The notes: generated from the sequence alone by a model not told the origin. Numbered from the stretch's first letter, positions 11,882 to 25,227 are shown. The stretch is DNA of 64,000 bases from Trichosporon coremiiforme (GCA_039545355.1 BCJJ01000012.1:761067-825066); one strand, 5' to 3'. A program made the numbers and translations.

Positions 11882-13498
11882 GCGATCTGGTCAGGCCAGG
11901 TCGCTGCGTCGTTCATCAGAGCGGCCTGGTAGACGGGTGGTAATCGCACCGCAGCGGGCACACACACAGCATATCCTCTGTGCCCGCAAGGAGCGCAGGG
12001 TACGCCCGCATGACCATCGCACACACCGCAGCACTGTACACACCGCAGCGCCGCAGCACAGCTACCCTCTCCACCCTTCGTCCGGACCGAGTCCAGACCA
12101 AGGACATCATCATCAGCAGATCAAAACATTTGGCATATCTATCACGTCTCACTTGGCGTCCAAAGCATCGCATTCACATCACCATCCCAACACCCACCGC
12201 CACCAACACCGGACAATTCACGCATCCCCCCCCCCAAATCCTCACCTGCCCACGGGCTTGTACAGCTTTAGGTCCGGTCGGACATTCATGTATCCATACG
12301 AGGTTACTTCTGGTTGCTTACATGGTTGACTGGCGAGTAATGGGATGACCGGATGGGCTAGGGAAGATGACAGAGGTGAGACATCAGACGAGGCTTCGTG
12401 TAGCGGAGCGACGGACGTGGAACACGAAGCATGCTGCAGGCTCGAGTTGCTCCGCGACGTCGGCTGCAGCACCGCAGCCGCGACACGCAACAATGCCCAT
12501 TGAACTGTTTCCGATCTTGACATTGGCTCCACAACACCATCCACCAAGCTATTGCATGAAACCCGTTCTGACACCGTGATTCCCCTGGCAATGCAGTGGT
12601 GCATGCAGTGGTGCTCCAGGTTCGACGTGGAGAAGCTGTAGAGAGAGCAGTGTGGAGGCGGAGTACAAGGGGAAAGAAGGTAGGGCCACATGTCGTTTCC
12701 ACGTTTCAGTTGCCCAATGTTCGGTGGATTCAGAGTTGACTTGGGGCTCAGTTCTCGCCCGTATCCATGTTTCCACTAGTGTGTGGCTGGGTCAGCTGAT
12801 TCTTCTCATGCATACTGCGTTTCTCCGTAACTTAGCATGCACATGGAGGTTGTTTGATCGTGCGCAGCTGATGGTCGCCGCCGCTCGTCGCTGGAACATT
12901 CGATAAACTCCAAAGCTCAATGACTTCGAAACAGATGAGACAATGTCTGGACAACTTCTCGGCTCATGGAATGGCTTCTCGGCTCAGTTGCCGGTTCACT
13001 GCGCACGACGCACGACGCGATAAGCTCAGTGGCTCCGAGCCGGTTCCTCGGAAGAATGTACCCCGCACGGCCACGATAGAAGGATGGCGATGATACGACG
13101 ACTCGCCACTGCCGCTGTGCTAACCGACATAAGAGTTGCCGGGCAGCTGACCGACCGACGCGTTTCATGCCCACAAGCTGACTGGACTGAGGAGCTGTTG
13201 ATCAGCTGTCGGCTTCGCTACGCTCAGCCCCGTGCCCAGACTTGCGCTCAGCCTTAACATTTCTAGCATGCATGAAAACTCTATGGTGTTTGCGGTGTTT
13301 TACAACAACCCTGCGAACTTTACTGCCACCTCGCGGACCATAGCCTTCCCCGCTGTTGCGCGCAGTGCCCAGTCTCGCCTGCAGTCGGCCGGCAATCGCT
13401 GCGGCACGGCCACGCTTGCAGCCGGGCCTCCGCACGACCTCGCGCTCCAGCTCGGCGCCTCCGGCCAGCGGCACGGCCTCGCCTCCAGCTCGACGCGT
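11882..13498. other. Intergenic DNA between convergent genes
   Basis: The interval contains the 3' regions of the small membrane gene (+) and the flippase (-). A run of ten C occurs near 12228. Overlapping open frames on the minus strand around 12242-12776 have no recognisable features. No gene is called. Confidence 0.5.
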
Positions 13499-16400
13499 TT
13501 ACAGACCCGACGGCCTCGCGACGCTCGTGTCGTAGGCGCGGATGAGACGAGTCTGCTCCTGCGTGCCGCTCTGCTCGGTCTGGGAGAAGGCAAAACCGCG
13601 CTGGCGGCGCATGCGCTGCGTCGCGCGCACTTTCTTGATCGCCTTCTGGAACTGCTCCTGGCGCGGGCGGTAGTCGGACAGGTTGAACTTCTGGATTTCC
13701 TGCACAATCTGGTAGTCGGCCGGGTGGTACGTGCGCTTGTAGTACTTCCAGCAGTAGTCGCGCAGGAGGCACACGACGGGGAACAGGATGAGCACAAAGT
13801 AGAACGTCGCCTCGGACCAGAGACGGTGCACGATGTTCTTGTACGGCAGCGAGAAGCCGATCAGAGGCGCGACGAACGCGTACAGCGGCAGAGCGATCAT
13901 AGTGAAGACGAACGAACCCGGGATCGCCGCGAGGGTGTACTTTGTCCAGATGTCTGAGATGAGCGCAGCCTTGCCCAGGACCGTGAGCAGGACAGCGAGG
14001 TACAGCGTCGTACCCCAAACCCAGAGACCCGAGTTCTTGCCGTCCCACGCGATCAGGTCCGCCCAGAACACGAAGCAGCTGAACGCGAACAGGATGACCG
14101 AATGGTAAATGGCATTGCCGACCCACTGGAAGAAGATCGCAGGCGTGAAGAAGTGGTTCGATTGGCCGAGGTGGTACAGCTGCGGGTAACGGTCCAGCAT
14201 GCGCGCCGAGACGAACTGATCAAAGATACCAATGACGAGGGGCGGCAGGATGGTGAAGATGACGTTGTAGTACGACATGGACCAGCCCTCGAACGAGATC
14301 TGTCCACTGAAGTCGTTGAACCACGAGTACCAGAAGAGACACAGCGCGAACGTGATGTTCTTATAGAATGAGAACAGGATCAGCTTCGACAGACGCTGGT
14401 AACTCCAAGAGCCGTGAACGAGCAGCAGCTTGCGCAGGTATCGGAACTGCGAGATCGAGACGTCGGCAGAGCGCGCAGCCTGCAGACCCTCAACACCAGA
14501 GATACCGACACCTATGTGCGCAGCCTGGATCATGGACACATCGTTGGCACCATCACCAATCGCGAGCAGAGGGGCAGTGGTAGCCTTCTTGACGAGCTTG
14601 ACAACGAGGGCCTTCTGCAGCGGCGAGACACGGCAGCAGATGACAGCCTTGCACATGACGGCGAGCTCGAGAAGAATGTCGGAGCACTCCTTGTCCAAGG
14701 CGAACGCGAGACTGCGGCCGTCGATAATGAGAGCAAGCTCCTCGGTGTCGCCGCCCATGCGCTGGTTCTTGATAGCAAACAGACGCTTCGTGAGCAGCTC
14801 GTGCGTTTCCGCCTGCGTCTCCGTGTTGATGATGACGAGGTTCATCGACTCGGAGATGAGGCGGCACGACAGACCAATGTTGATGGCAGTCTCCTGGCGG
14901 TCACCCGTCAGAATCCAGATCTTGATACCGGCCTGCTGCAGAGTGTGGATCGTGTCGGGGACACCGTCCTGGAGACGGTCCTCGATGGCCGTCGCGCCAA
15001 GAAGGTTCAGGTTCTGCTCAATGATCTCAGCGACCTTGTCCAGCTGCTCGCCACGGTTGGTCATCTGCGCCGCAGCGTTGTCGTAAAGCGCGGCCCACTC
15101 GCGGTACTCCTCCTCGGGAATGTCACGGTAGGCAAGGCAGAGCGTGCGGAGACCCTCGGTGGCATAGTCTTCAAGGTGAACAAGCGTCGACTCGGTGAAA
15201 TCCTGGTTCTTCTCGCCGAGGCGCTCGAGAATGACAGTGTCGGCACCCTTGGTGAACAGCTTGATGCGTCCGTCGGGGCTGCGGACAACGACCGACATGC
15301 GCTTCCTGGACGAGTTGAACTCGCACACGTTGAGGATCTGCCACTCCTCAGTCTGGCCGTTGACGTCAATGAAAATCGACTTGGGCTTGCGGGTGTGGAA
15401 GCGATACCCGAGAAGCTCTGCGCCAGAGACGAGTGCAGCCTCGTCAGGCGAGGACGCCTGGTAAACCGTCTTGCCGTCCTTGACTTCCGGGATGACAGTG
15501 TGGCAGACGGCCAGAAGCGAAAGGAACTCCCTAATGGTACGCCCCTCCTCGTTATCCTCCAAAGCACGCTGGCGGAGCACGTCAAAGCTCTTTTGGCCCT
15601 GCTCTTTCTTGTTGTCGTCGACTTCCTGAGCGTACATGGTCCCGTAGATTGAGCATTCCCGGAACTCCATCTCATTGCAGGTGAGGGTGCCGGTCTTGTC
15701 CGAGAAGATGTACGAGATCTGGCCAAGCTCCTCCACAAGCGAGGAAGTGCGGCAGGCGGCCGGGGTGTCGGTCTTGGCGTAGTACATGTCGAGATCCGAG
15801 TTGATGAACTGAGCTTGCTGGTACTTGACAACCTCCATCGTCATGATGAGCGAGATCGGAATCAGGTTGTTGTACAGAATGATGAAGGTCAGGATGTTTT
15901 CCACAAATTGGCGCGCCTTGTTCGGCATGTTTGCCGGGTCCACGTAGAGATACCAGTCCTGGGCGGAGAAGAACCATGTTCGGATCGAGTTGCCGATCGT
16001 GGAGATCAGCGACAGAACAAGCAGGAGAATGAAGAGGAAGAAGATCTGGCGGTTGACCTGCCTCTCGACGGCGGTTCGCTTGACCGGCGGCTCCGTGGCG
16101 TTGCGCATAAGCTTCGTCTGATGACCGGCGTTGACGATGATACCGTAGACCCATCCCGTGTTACGCAGCTGAGCACCACGCAACAGGATCTGGTTGGGAC
16201 CAACAGGGACCTTGTGAGGCGCAGCCCCAGGCTCTGGGGAGTTCAGGTAAATGGTGCCATCGTACGTGTACAGCGACGAGTTGGGCGCCTCAGAGAGGAC
16301 GTGCCCACGCAACATGGCTGCCGATTGCGGGTTCTGAATAGTCGCCGTGTCAGGGCTCGCCTGCTTAATCTTCAGGTTGGTCTCTCCGTCCAGGTTCGCG

Positions 16401-17499
16401 GTTTCGACATAGGCCAGACCTTCCGGTTCAGAGGAGCTGAGGAGCACCATATCCGCAGGGATGAAGCTGTCCTGCTCCAAACGAACGATGTCTCCCACTC
16501 GCAGTCTCCTCCATGGGCGCGTGTGGAACTGGCCCTCGATGAGGACCTGTGCTGGCGTATTATTGAGAGCACGGTCAGAAGTATGGCGCTTGAAGTCTTC
16601 CTTGATTTCCTTGAATCCGGACGCAATGATCACGACCGCGAGAGGGACGATAGTAGTGTAACGACCTGTCGGGGACACGTTCGGAACCTGCTGGATACAC
16701 GCAGTGAACAGGAAGAACAAGTTTGCTGAGCGCGAGAACTCGGAGAACAAGAACTTCGGAAGGAAAGTGATGGGGCCGTACTTGGCAGTGCTGACCGAAT
16801 TGTTCTCGAAACCCTTGACCTTGTTTCCTTGCGGGTCGTTGATCATGATCTCTCTTGGGGCGCCCTCGAACTTGCTCTTGCGACCAAGCATCTTGTTCAG
16901 ACCGAAAGTCCAGTCAACGTCGGTGAGGTAGTCCTCCTTGATGCGCTGCCACCGTCCTCGCTTATGCCGGGCAGCGTACGGACCGTCCATGGGCGCTGTG
17001 AACTGATAGGCACTGATTCCTTCATCATCGGCGAACGGGTCGTCGGCTTGAGGGTAGCCCTTGGAACTCGATCCTCCTGCGTACGATTTGTTCTCAGAGG
17101 TCGAAGGACCACCACCGCTCCAGCCTGCTGGTGATGCTCCAGCTTGCGCGAACGGTCGGTCGGCATCGAAGAGCGAAGGCTGAGAAGCTCCGAAGGCTGG
17201 GTTGTTGACGTTTAGATTGGATGTCGACGGCATGTAACCACCCGAACCGCCCTGCATCGGTTGGCCGAAGTCATCGTCACTGCGTGTCAGAAGCCATGGC
17301 TCGTTGCATGTACTCACTCGTCGAAGAACGGGTCCAGAGCATAGCCTGGCTTGTCATCCTTGGACTTGCCACTGGGAGATGTCCCTTGGGTTGAACTGCC
17401 GATGCCGAGGAGATCGGGTTCCGAGTCGCCGAAGGGGTCGTTGCTTGTCCGAGCCTTTTGCGGCTGCGGGGCCAATATGTCGTCGAAAGGGTTAGACAT
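13499..17499 (-). CDS. DRS2: P4-ATPase phospholipid flippase, Drs2 type
   Basis: Two exons, 17499-17318 and 17279-13499, joined across a 38-nt intron, give 1320 residues; yeast Drs2 is 1355. The cytosolic N-terminus begins MSNPFDDIL, and NPF is an endocytic-adaptor motif. Then come the P4 entry FSEFSRSANLFFLFTACIQQ, the actuator-domain DGETNLK, the phosphorylation site SDKTGTLT with Asp588, the hinge TGDRQETAINIG and the magnesium loop GDGANDVSMIQAAHIGVG. Hydrophobic segments follow to near the end. The tail carries the GFAFSQ and Arg-x-Tyr-Asp-Thr-like elements (FAFSQTEQ, RAYDTS) seen in the autoinhibitory Drs2 C-terminus. Drs2 proteins flip phosphatidylserine and phosphatidylethanolamine to the cytosolic leaflet of late Golgi membranes with a Cdc50 subunit. 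It is divergent from TOP2. Confidence 0.95.
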
Positions 17500-18101
17500 G
17501 GCGAAGAAGGTTTAATGGGAAGATAGCCCTACGCGGGCGTTTTGTCGAGTAAAACCCCAGTTGCCGAGAACGGATGATGAGGATGTGGGGTGATCAAGGA
17601 GCTGGGTCGGGCAATGGCAACATGAGTTGTGAATGTCGACGGATGAGCGGTGAGGCTGCATCGTCGCCGCCACCGTGATTGACGCCTGAAGCTGCACAGC
17701 GCGGACTGCGACGCGTGGTCCATTCCACCGTGGCAAAGTGAACGAGAGGACAGGGGCGCAGGGAGGTGGAGGCCACAGGGACGGAAGCATTCGTATCAGG
17801 TACTGCCTGGCCACGTGTGTTTGTTTTGATTGTCCGCTCGCCTCGCGCCGGTCGCAGCCCCGGAGGCGTCAACAAAACAAACAACCGGACTGCTAGCCCC
17901 GTGTGGATGCCGACAGCCCTACCACAAGCAGCGAGGGGCGTACTAACGACAGCAACAACAGCACTCAAACGACGACACCTTCTCTTGTCATCACTCTCTA
18001 CCCCACGATCACTCCGACCTTTCATTGCCGCTCCTTTCCGCCCAACTCCACTTTCCCCACACCCCTCCATCTCCCTCCACCACAGGCAACTGCTATCCGG
18101 C
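17500..18101. promoter_or_regulatory. Divergent promoter region, DRS2 / TOP2
   Basis: About 600 bp lie between the two start codons. The TOP2 side ends in a CT-rich leader (cccctccatctccctccacc), and the DRS2 side is CT-rich on the minus strand. No gene is seen inside. Confidence 0.5.
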
Positions 18102-21100
18102 ATGTCTGACTCTGAGGGCTCCGACTTCAATATGGTGTCGGACGGCGAGTCCGACGGCTACGTTGAGGCTCCTACCCCCAAGAAGGCGCCTGCCAAGAAG
18201 GCGGCCGCTGCTCCCAAAGCCAAAGTGAGTCGCCAGACCATCGCCTCAACTAACACCTCAGGCTGCTCCCAAGAAGGCGGCCGCCACCAAGAAGACCCCT
18301 CTTGCCACCAAGAAAAATCTTCCGAACGACTCGCTCTCAGAGGACGATGACTATAACATTTTCACGTCCCCGGCGAGGCCGAAGGTGAACGGTGCGGAGG
18401 ACGAGGACGCTCCGAAGAGTGCCAAGAAGAAGACGGCTTCGGAAATGTACCAAAAGGTGCGTCAGTCAATCACTTCACGCTGACAGCAGCTCTCGCAACT
18501 AGAGCACGTTCTGAAGCGTCCCGACACGTACATTGGATCTGTTGAGCCCCACACTCAGCCCATGTGGGTCTTCGACTCGGAGAACAAATCCATGGTGAAC
18601 CGGTGAGCATCAACCTTTGAGCCTGCTAACGACCAGAACTATCACCTACGTTCCTGGCTTCTTCAAGATCTTCGATGAGATCTTGGTCAACGCCGCCGAC
18701 AACAAGATCAACGACCCTACGATGGACACGATCAAGGTGAACATCAACCGTGAGAACAACTCCATCTCCGTCTGGAACAACGGAAAGGGAATTCCAGTCG
18801 AGATGCATTCCAAGGAAGGCATCATGATCCCTGAGCTCATTTTCGGAAACCTGTGAGTGTGCCACCGATGTCCGTGGCTGACAGGCAGCCTCACTTCCAG
18901 TAACTACGACGACGACCAGAAGAAGCTCACGGGTGGTCGTAACGGTTACGGTGCCAAGCTCGCCAACATCTACTCCCTTGAGTTCACCGTCGAGACCGCG
19001 GACAAGAGCAACATGAAGAAGTACAAGCAGGTGTTCTCGCAGAACATGGGCAAGAAGACGACGCCCAAGATCACGGAAAACAAGAAGGGCGAAGAATGGA
19101 CGCAAATTACATTCAAACCGGACCTGGCTCGTTTCAGCATGACCGAGATTGATGATGACACCTACGCCCTCCTCATGAAGCGTGTCTATGACGTTGCTGG
19201 TACTGTGAAGGATATCAAGGTTAACCTGAACGGCGAGCGCCTCAAGGTCAAGAACTTCAAGCAGTACGTCGACATGTATGTGGCTGCGAACAGCGCCGCC
19301 CACACAGCGGAGGGCGCGGCCGTCACCAAGCCGACTGTCGTCTACGAGAACGCTGGAAAGCGTTGGGAGGTTGCCTTCGCTCTTTCAGACGGCGAGTTCA
19401 ACCAGGTGTCATTCGCCAACTCCATCGCGACGACGAAGGGCGGTACCCACGTCGACATGATCGCAACGCAGCTCGCCAACAAGCTGTAAGTGATAGAGAT
19501 GGGAGTCGTGGCTGACGTGAAGGCAAGCGTTCATCATCAAGAAGAACAAGACCGCCAAGGTTAAGCCGTTCCAGATCAAGAGCCACATGTGGATCTTCGT
19601 GAACGCGCTGATCGAGAATCCCTCCTTCGACTCCCAGACCAAGGAGACCCTTACGCTGAAGTCGTCCGCTTTCGGTTCCAAGTGCGAGCTTTCGGAGGAG
19701 TTTATCAAAAAGGTCGCCAAGTCTGGCATCGTGGAGAATGTCCTCGCTTTCGCCAAGTTTAAGCAGGACCAGGCTATGAAGAAGACCGATGGAGCGAAGC
19801 GTTCCCGTATTGGGGGAATCGCCAAGCTCGATGACGCAAACTGGGCGGGTGGCCGCAACGCCAGCCAGTGCACTCTGATCCTCACTGAAGGAGACTCCGC
19901 CAAGTCGATGGCAGTGTCCGGCGTCGGTTCTATTCAAGGTCGTGACCGTTTCGGTATCTTCCCGCTGCGCGGTAAGCTTCTCAACGTCCGAGAGGCCAAC
20001 CATGACCAGATCATGAAGAACCAGGAGATCCAGAACATCAAGCAGATTCTCGGTCTGAAGCACAACCACAACTACACGTCGACAGACTCCCTGCGTTACG
20101 GCCACCTCATGATCATGACTGACCAGGATCACGACGGTTCGCATATTAAGGGTCTCATCATCAACTTCCTCGACCACTTCTACCCGTCCCTGCTGAAGAT
20201 TCCCAACTTCTTGAACGAGTTCATCACCCCGATTGTCAAGGTGACCAAGGGCAAGCAAGAGCGCATGTTCTTCACCATGCCCGAGTACGAGGAGTGGAAG
20301 GAGGCGAACAACAACGGCCACGGTTGGTTCGCCAAGTACCTCAAGGTGGGTTGACTGCTATGTGCGTTGCTAACATTACAGGGTCTCGGATCCTCGGAAA
20401 CGCCAGACATCATAAAGTACTTCAACGACATCCAGCGCCACCGTCTCAAGTTCGGCACCTTGGAAGACGAGGACAAGACCCTCATCGATCTCGCGTTCAA
20501 CAAAAAGAAAGCGGATGACCGTAAGGAGTGGCTCAGGCAGTTCAAGCCCGGAACCTTCCTCCAGACGGATAACATCGACGAGATTCCCATCTCCGACTTC
20601 GTCAACAAGGAACTTATCCTCTTCTCCATGGCCGACAACATTCGTTCCATTCCGTCAGTTGCGGACGGTCTGAAGCCCGGTCAGCGCAAGGTCATCTTCG
20701 GCTGTTTCAAGAAGAAGATCAAGAACGAGATCAAGGTGCAGCAGGTTGTCGGTTACATCACGGAGAACACGGCCTACCACCACGGTGAGACGTCGCTGTA
20801 CTCTACGATCGTCGGCCTTGCGCAGAACTTCATTGGCAGCAACAACGTCAACCTCCTGGCACCCAAGGGTCAGTTCGGTACGCGTTTGCAGGGTGGTAAG
20901 GATGCTGCCAGTGCTCGTTACATTTTCACCAAAGTATCGCGTATCACCCGCACCATCTTCCACCCGGAGGATGAGCCTATCCTCAACAATTTGTTCGAGG
21001 AAGGACTGCACATCGAGCCGGAGTACTACGTGCCTGTTGTCCCCATGGTCCTGATCAACGGTGCGGACGGTATCGGCACCGGATGGAGTACCTCGATCCC

Positions 21101-22873
21101 GAACTACAACCCGAAGGATGTAATTGAGAACCTCCGTCGCATGATGCGAGGAGAGGAGCCCGAGCCCATGGTCCCCTGGTTCCGTGGCTTCAAGGGAACG
21201 ATCGAGCGTATGGACAAGGACAAGTTCAAGGTCAGCGGTATCGCTGAGAAGATCGACGACAAGACGATCGAGATTACTGAACTTCCCGTCCGCAAGTGGA
21301 CCCAGGACTTCAAGGAGATGATTGAGCAGATGACTAGTGGTTCTGACACTCCCAAGGTTGTCTCCGTTATCAAGGACTACGAGGAGAACCACACGGACAC
21401 CACTGTCCACTTCAGGCTCCACATGAAGGAGGAGGGTATGAAGAAGGCGGAAGCCGACGGCTTTGAGAAATTCTTCAAGCTCTCCACCACGCTCAGCACG
21501 AGCAACATGGTGTGCTTCGATTTCGACGGCAAGATCCGGAAATACTCTTCGCCCGAGGAGATCATCGGCGACTTCTACCCCAAGCGCCTCGAGTACTACG
21601 CTCTGCGCAAACAGTATCTCGCGGACGACCTCAACAAGCAGTTCGACCGTCTCTCCAACCAGGCGCGTTTCGTTCAGATGATCATCAAGAAGGAGCTCTC
21701 CGTCTCGAACAAGAAGAAGGCGGTCATTGTTCAAGAGCTTCGTGACCTCGATTTCCGCCCCTTCCCCAAGGGCGGCCCCAAGGCCGCTACTGCCGGGGAG
21801 ACTGCCCCCACTCTCGAGGAGGAGGAGGACGAGGATCAGGGATCGGACGCCGACTACGACTACCTTCTGGGTATGGCAATCTGGAACCTTACCGAGGAGA
21901 AGGTCAAGAAGCTCCTCGAGCAGCGCGATGCTAAGGAGCAGGAGCTTATCGAGCTCCTGAAGTTGACTCCCCAGGACATTTGGAGCAAGGACCTCGACGA
22001 GTTTGAACAGGAGTGGGAAGCTTGTCTTGAGGAGGATGAGGCTATCCGCAAGGCTACCAAGCCCAAGACGGCCGCCGCCGTCAAGAAGGCTGTCAAAGCT
22101 CGCAAGCGTGCCAAGGGCGAGGACACCGACGACTCGGAAGACGACTTCAAGCCAGTCAAGAAGGTAACGAAGCCGCGCGCGCCCGCCAAGCCTCGGGCAC
22201 AAAAAGCGGCGACCCCTCGTGCTGCTTCCGCAGCAGCGTCGAGGGACGCGTCTCCAGCGAAGCCCTCTGCTGCTTCATCGACCAATACGTCACCCCAAAA
22301 ACGCGATAGCGCCAGCCTCTCCGACGGCGAGGACATCAAGCCTCCGCCTAAGAAGACGACGACCTCGCGCGCAAAGACGCCGACCGCATCTATTGTCGAG
22401 CTCGACTCGGAAGAGGACGAGAAGCCTGTCGTGAAGAAGCCTGCTGCCAAGGCGAAGCCCAAGCCCAAGCCGAAGACGGTTGACATTGACGACTCGGACG
22501 ACGACAGTGAGCTAATTCTCTGATGCCTCAGCTAACAGCAGTGTACACGATTTCTGCGCCCAAGTCGGCCGCGTCCTCGAAGCCCTCGTCGACGGCGGAC
22601 AAGCCCAAGCCGGCGGCTAAGAAGGCGCCGGCGAAGGCTCCGACAAAGGCTGCCGCGAAGAAGGCAGCGGCCGTCGTCGACTCGGACTCGGACGCCGAGG
22701 TCCTGCCCAAGCCCAAGGCCAAGGCGGCGGCGAGGGGGAAGAAGAAGGACGCGAGCGACTTCGAGGAGAGCGACGAGGAGGTCCCACCGCCACCGCGGGC
22801 GACGGCGCGTAGGGGGCGTGCGGCCGCGGTGAAGAAGCCGACGTATGTCGACCTTTCTGACTCCGACGAGTAG
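18102..22873 (+). CDS. TOP2: DNA topoisomerase II
   Basis: Exons 18102-18224, 18262-18456, 18490-18602, 18637-18852, 18889-19485, 19523-20345, 20382-22506 and 22542-22873 give 1507 residues. All seven introns are 33-37 nt. After an acidic/Lys-Ala-rich head come the GHKL ATPase (EILVNAADN, NNGKGIPVE, LTSSNYDDD, GGRNGYGAKL), the Toprim elements (LTEGDSAKSMAVSG, DQDHDGSHIKG) and the winged-helix cleavage site GKDAASARYIFT, with catalytic Tyr near residue 869. The C-terminal ~350 residues are low-complexity Lys/Ala/Ser/Asp, typical of the regulatory tail. The last 110 residues sit on a separate exon, so retention of the 35-nt intron would truncate the protein after DDSELIL. The enzyme passes duplex DNA through an ATP-gated double-strand break in the nucleus. 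Confidence 0.97.
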
Positions 22874-23391
22874 ACGAGTAAAATGTGTAGATGCTCAGCA
22901 GTTCAGCAGTTCTTTGGTTTATCGATTAGCTTGTTGTGTATACCCGCATGTTATGCAGCCCTTTTTTGGTCATTTCCCGCTCTCTGCTTGCCGACTCCTC
23001 CATCTGTTGCACCTTCGTGATTCGAGGGGCTCGACACCACTAACTCCATAGCGGGCTTGCATCACGGTCGGTGGCACTCAGGTCATTGGACAAGAAACGA
23101 ATGCATTCTCTACAAGGTACCACTAACTGTCCGCAAGATCTACTGGCCCCAAGTTCATCACCGGCACCGCCGTGAGTACTCGACTGGCTGCAGGAAACGC
23201 TGAGAGATGCGCTTAAATCCTCTGAGGGCAGAGAGACAGACAGAGAGGACCTGAGAGGAGCGGCTGCTGTGTTTCGTGCATCATCTACGGAAGGAGACTG
23301 ATCTAGTGCTTAATAACTGAAGAAATGGAGTGGTGATCAAGTGGTCGGGAAGGTTCACTTGAGTGCCGCTATGGAGTTCAGCGGTCCGGTT
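22874..23391. other. Intergenic DNA, convergent 3' regions
   Basis: The region lies between the TOP2 stop and the end of the interrupted F-box gene. No convincing open frame or repeat is seen. Confidence 0.5.
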
Positions 23392-25227
23392 CTACTGCAG
23401 GTGCGAGGTATCCTCAATCTCCGACTGCGAGTCGGACACCGGCTCGTCTGAATCCCAGTCCGGCTCCGACACTTCGCCATCAGCCCGCCTGCCCCTCGTG
23501 TCGTCGGGGCGGTGGTGGTGCTCATCAGTAAAGAAATCGTGCGAGTGCGGGTAAGCGTAGTAGAACTTCTCCGGTCCGAGCCTCCAGAACTCCCTGTAGC
23601 GGAAGGTCTCCTTGGCAGTGAGAACGCCGTAGGCATCTCCGGACTCGATCCAGTCCTGCATGGTCGTGAAGCTGAGCTGCGTGATGTGGAGTGAGATGTC
23701 CTTCGCCTCCACCTCGGGGTCATCAAGCATGGCGTAGTGGTGCGCGACACGCATGGTGCCGTCAAGCTCAGCGTGGAGGCAAGGCTCAGCGCCGTACGTC
23801 TCGAACCCAGAAATAACCTGCATCCACTCGGGGAGGTACTTCTTGCTAGTCTGAGGCTCAATCTTGCGGCCGGGCTTCCAAGCCTTGGTGAGAGAGAGTC
23901 AGTCGAGGTTGACGAACTCGAACTCGATACCCGCGTACTTGGGCTTGGCAAGCTCGATGGCAAGGTTGCCGAGCAGCTTGGGGGCCCACCACGCACCACG
24001 GCGGCCCCGGTGAAAGCACCCCTTGTCCCACTTCATGCTGGGGTCCTTGGGCTTGAACGCGATCGTGACTTTCTTGAGCCGGCGCTCCTTGCCAGTAGGG
24101 ATGATGCGGGCGAGATCCTTGGCCTTGTAGTCGGGGATCCAGGTCGCGTGCTCTCCACACAAGCCCATGTCGTTGCAGAAGGGCATGTTCTTGCAACGCC
24201 CTGGGTACGTCAAGATCCACACCATCGCCTCAACCTTGTGGGCCTCAACCTTGTGGTGGAAGCTGTCGTAGACCGAGTCAGACACCTCACCGTACATGAA
24301 GGGCACGTTGTAGAGGACGAGCTTTCCCATCGTGTCGACGTGCGCGCCGAGGAGATCGTTGAACCCGCAGTGCGTGAACTGCACGGTGAGGTCGTCGGGG
24401 CGTACGGCGTTCATTCCGTCGGTGTACGGCGACGAAGGGGTAGGGATGTACTCGCCGTGCATGTTCGCAACCTTGTAGCCATGGATGGGGGTGGGGCGTT
24501 CAAAAGGCGTGCAGTCGGGATCCTTCTCGATGCGCCAGAAGTTCTCGAATAGGGGGGTAATCTGCAGCGAGATCTTGAGCACGGGGAGGCGGCGCGGCAG
24601 ACCGTAGTTTTACGGGTTCTTTGCTGCGTCCAGCAGCCTGTGAGACCCATCCTCCTCTTCGGTGCTGAGATGATGGCACTCCACGGGGTGGTGGGTGCCT
24701 ACCGAGATCTCCCTCAGAGGAGGCGTCCTGGTACGAGCGGGGTGGAAGGGACCCAGCCAATACTCGTTCGACGGGTGGAAAGAACGGCACCAGAGGGAGG
24801 TGTTGCTCTCTCCTTCCTTGGCAGCTTCAGGATCCCAGCGACGCTGGAGGCGGCTGCGGTTCAGGACAGCGAAAGAACGAAGCTCCTCCGTCGCCAGGTC
24901 GTTCCAGCGCCTCGAGACAAGGCGGCACTTGTGTAGGTCGTCCAGCTCCAGGAGGGACAAGGCCATGTGCATGAGCTCCGCAGGCATCTCACGGCAATTG
25001 GGCGTCTGCACATTGTCGACCAGCTCCAGGCGGTGCATGGCCGTGTGCAGGCGCTCCGCAAACAGCTTGCGGCGCTTGGGCTCCGGTGCTTCATCTTCCA
25101 GCTCCAACTGGGACATGGCCTGGTACAGGAATTCCCTCGGCAGCTGAAGGCACTGGGACTCCTGCGCCTCCATATCCACAGGGTGATCGTCGATGTCCAT
25201 GGCTGAGGTCGTAGCCCCAGTGGTCAT
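23392..25227 (-). pseudogene. F-box-like gene interrupted by two in-frame stops
   Basis: A start at 25227 opens a frame that runs to 23392 with only a TAA at 24612-24610 and a TGA at 23901-23899; all three segments are in the same frame. Segment 1 (205 residues) has an F-box-like motif (MPAELMHMALSLLELDDLHKC, then RLVSRRWNDLATEEL), preceded by two more copies of the same helix at exact 26-residue spacing. Segments 2 and 3 look like genuine protein, with aromatic-rich strands and an acidic tail (EPDWDSDEPVSDSQSE). F-box proteins dock substrates to SCF ubiquitin ligases. Nonsense decay without indels is the simplest reading. A 129-nt GTAGGC..CTCAAG intron (in frame) could remove the TAA, and a 30-nt GTCAAC..ACCAAG one the TGA, but both have weak donors. 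Stop readthrough is also possible. Confidence 0.6.

Noticed and set aside
14414..15652. 412-codon plus-strand frame opposite the flippase
   Set aside because: It is the antisense shadow of the P4-ATPase coding sequence, a known artefact in GC-rich genes with strong codon bias.
20655..22202. 515-codon minus-strand frame opposite TOP2
   Set aside because: Leu/Val-rich antisense shadow of the topoisomerase exon.
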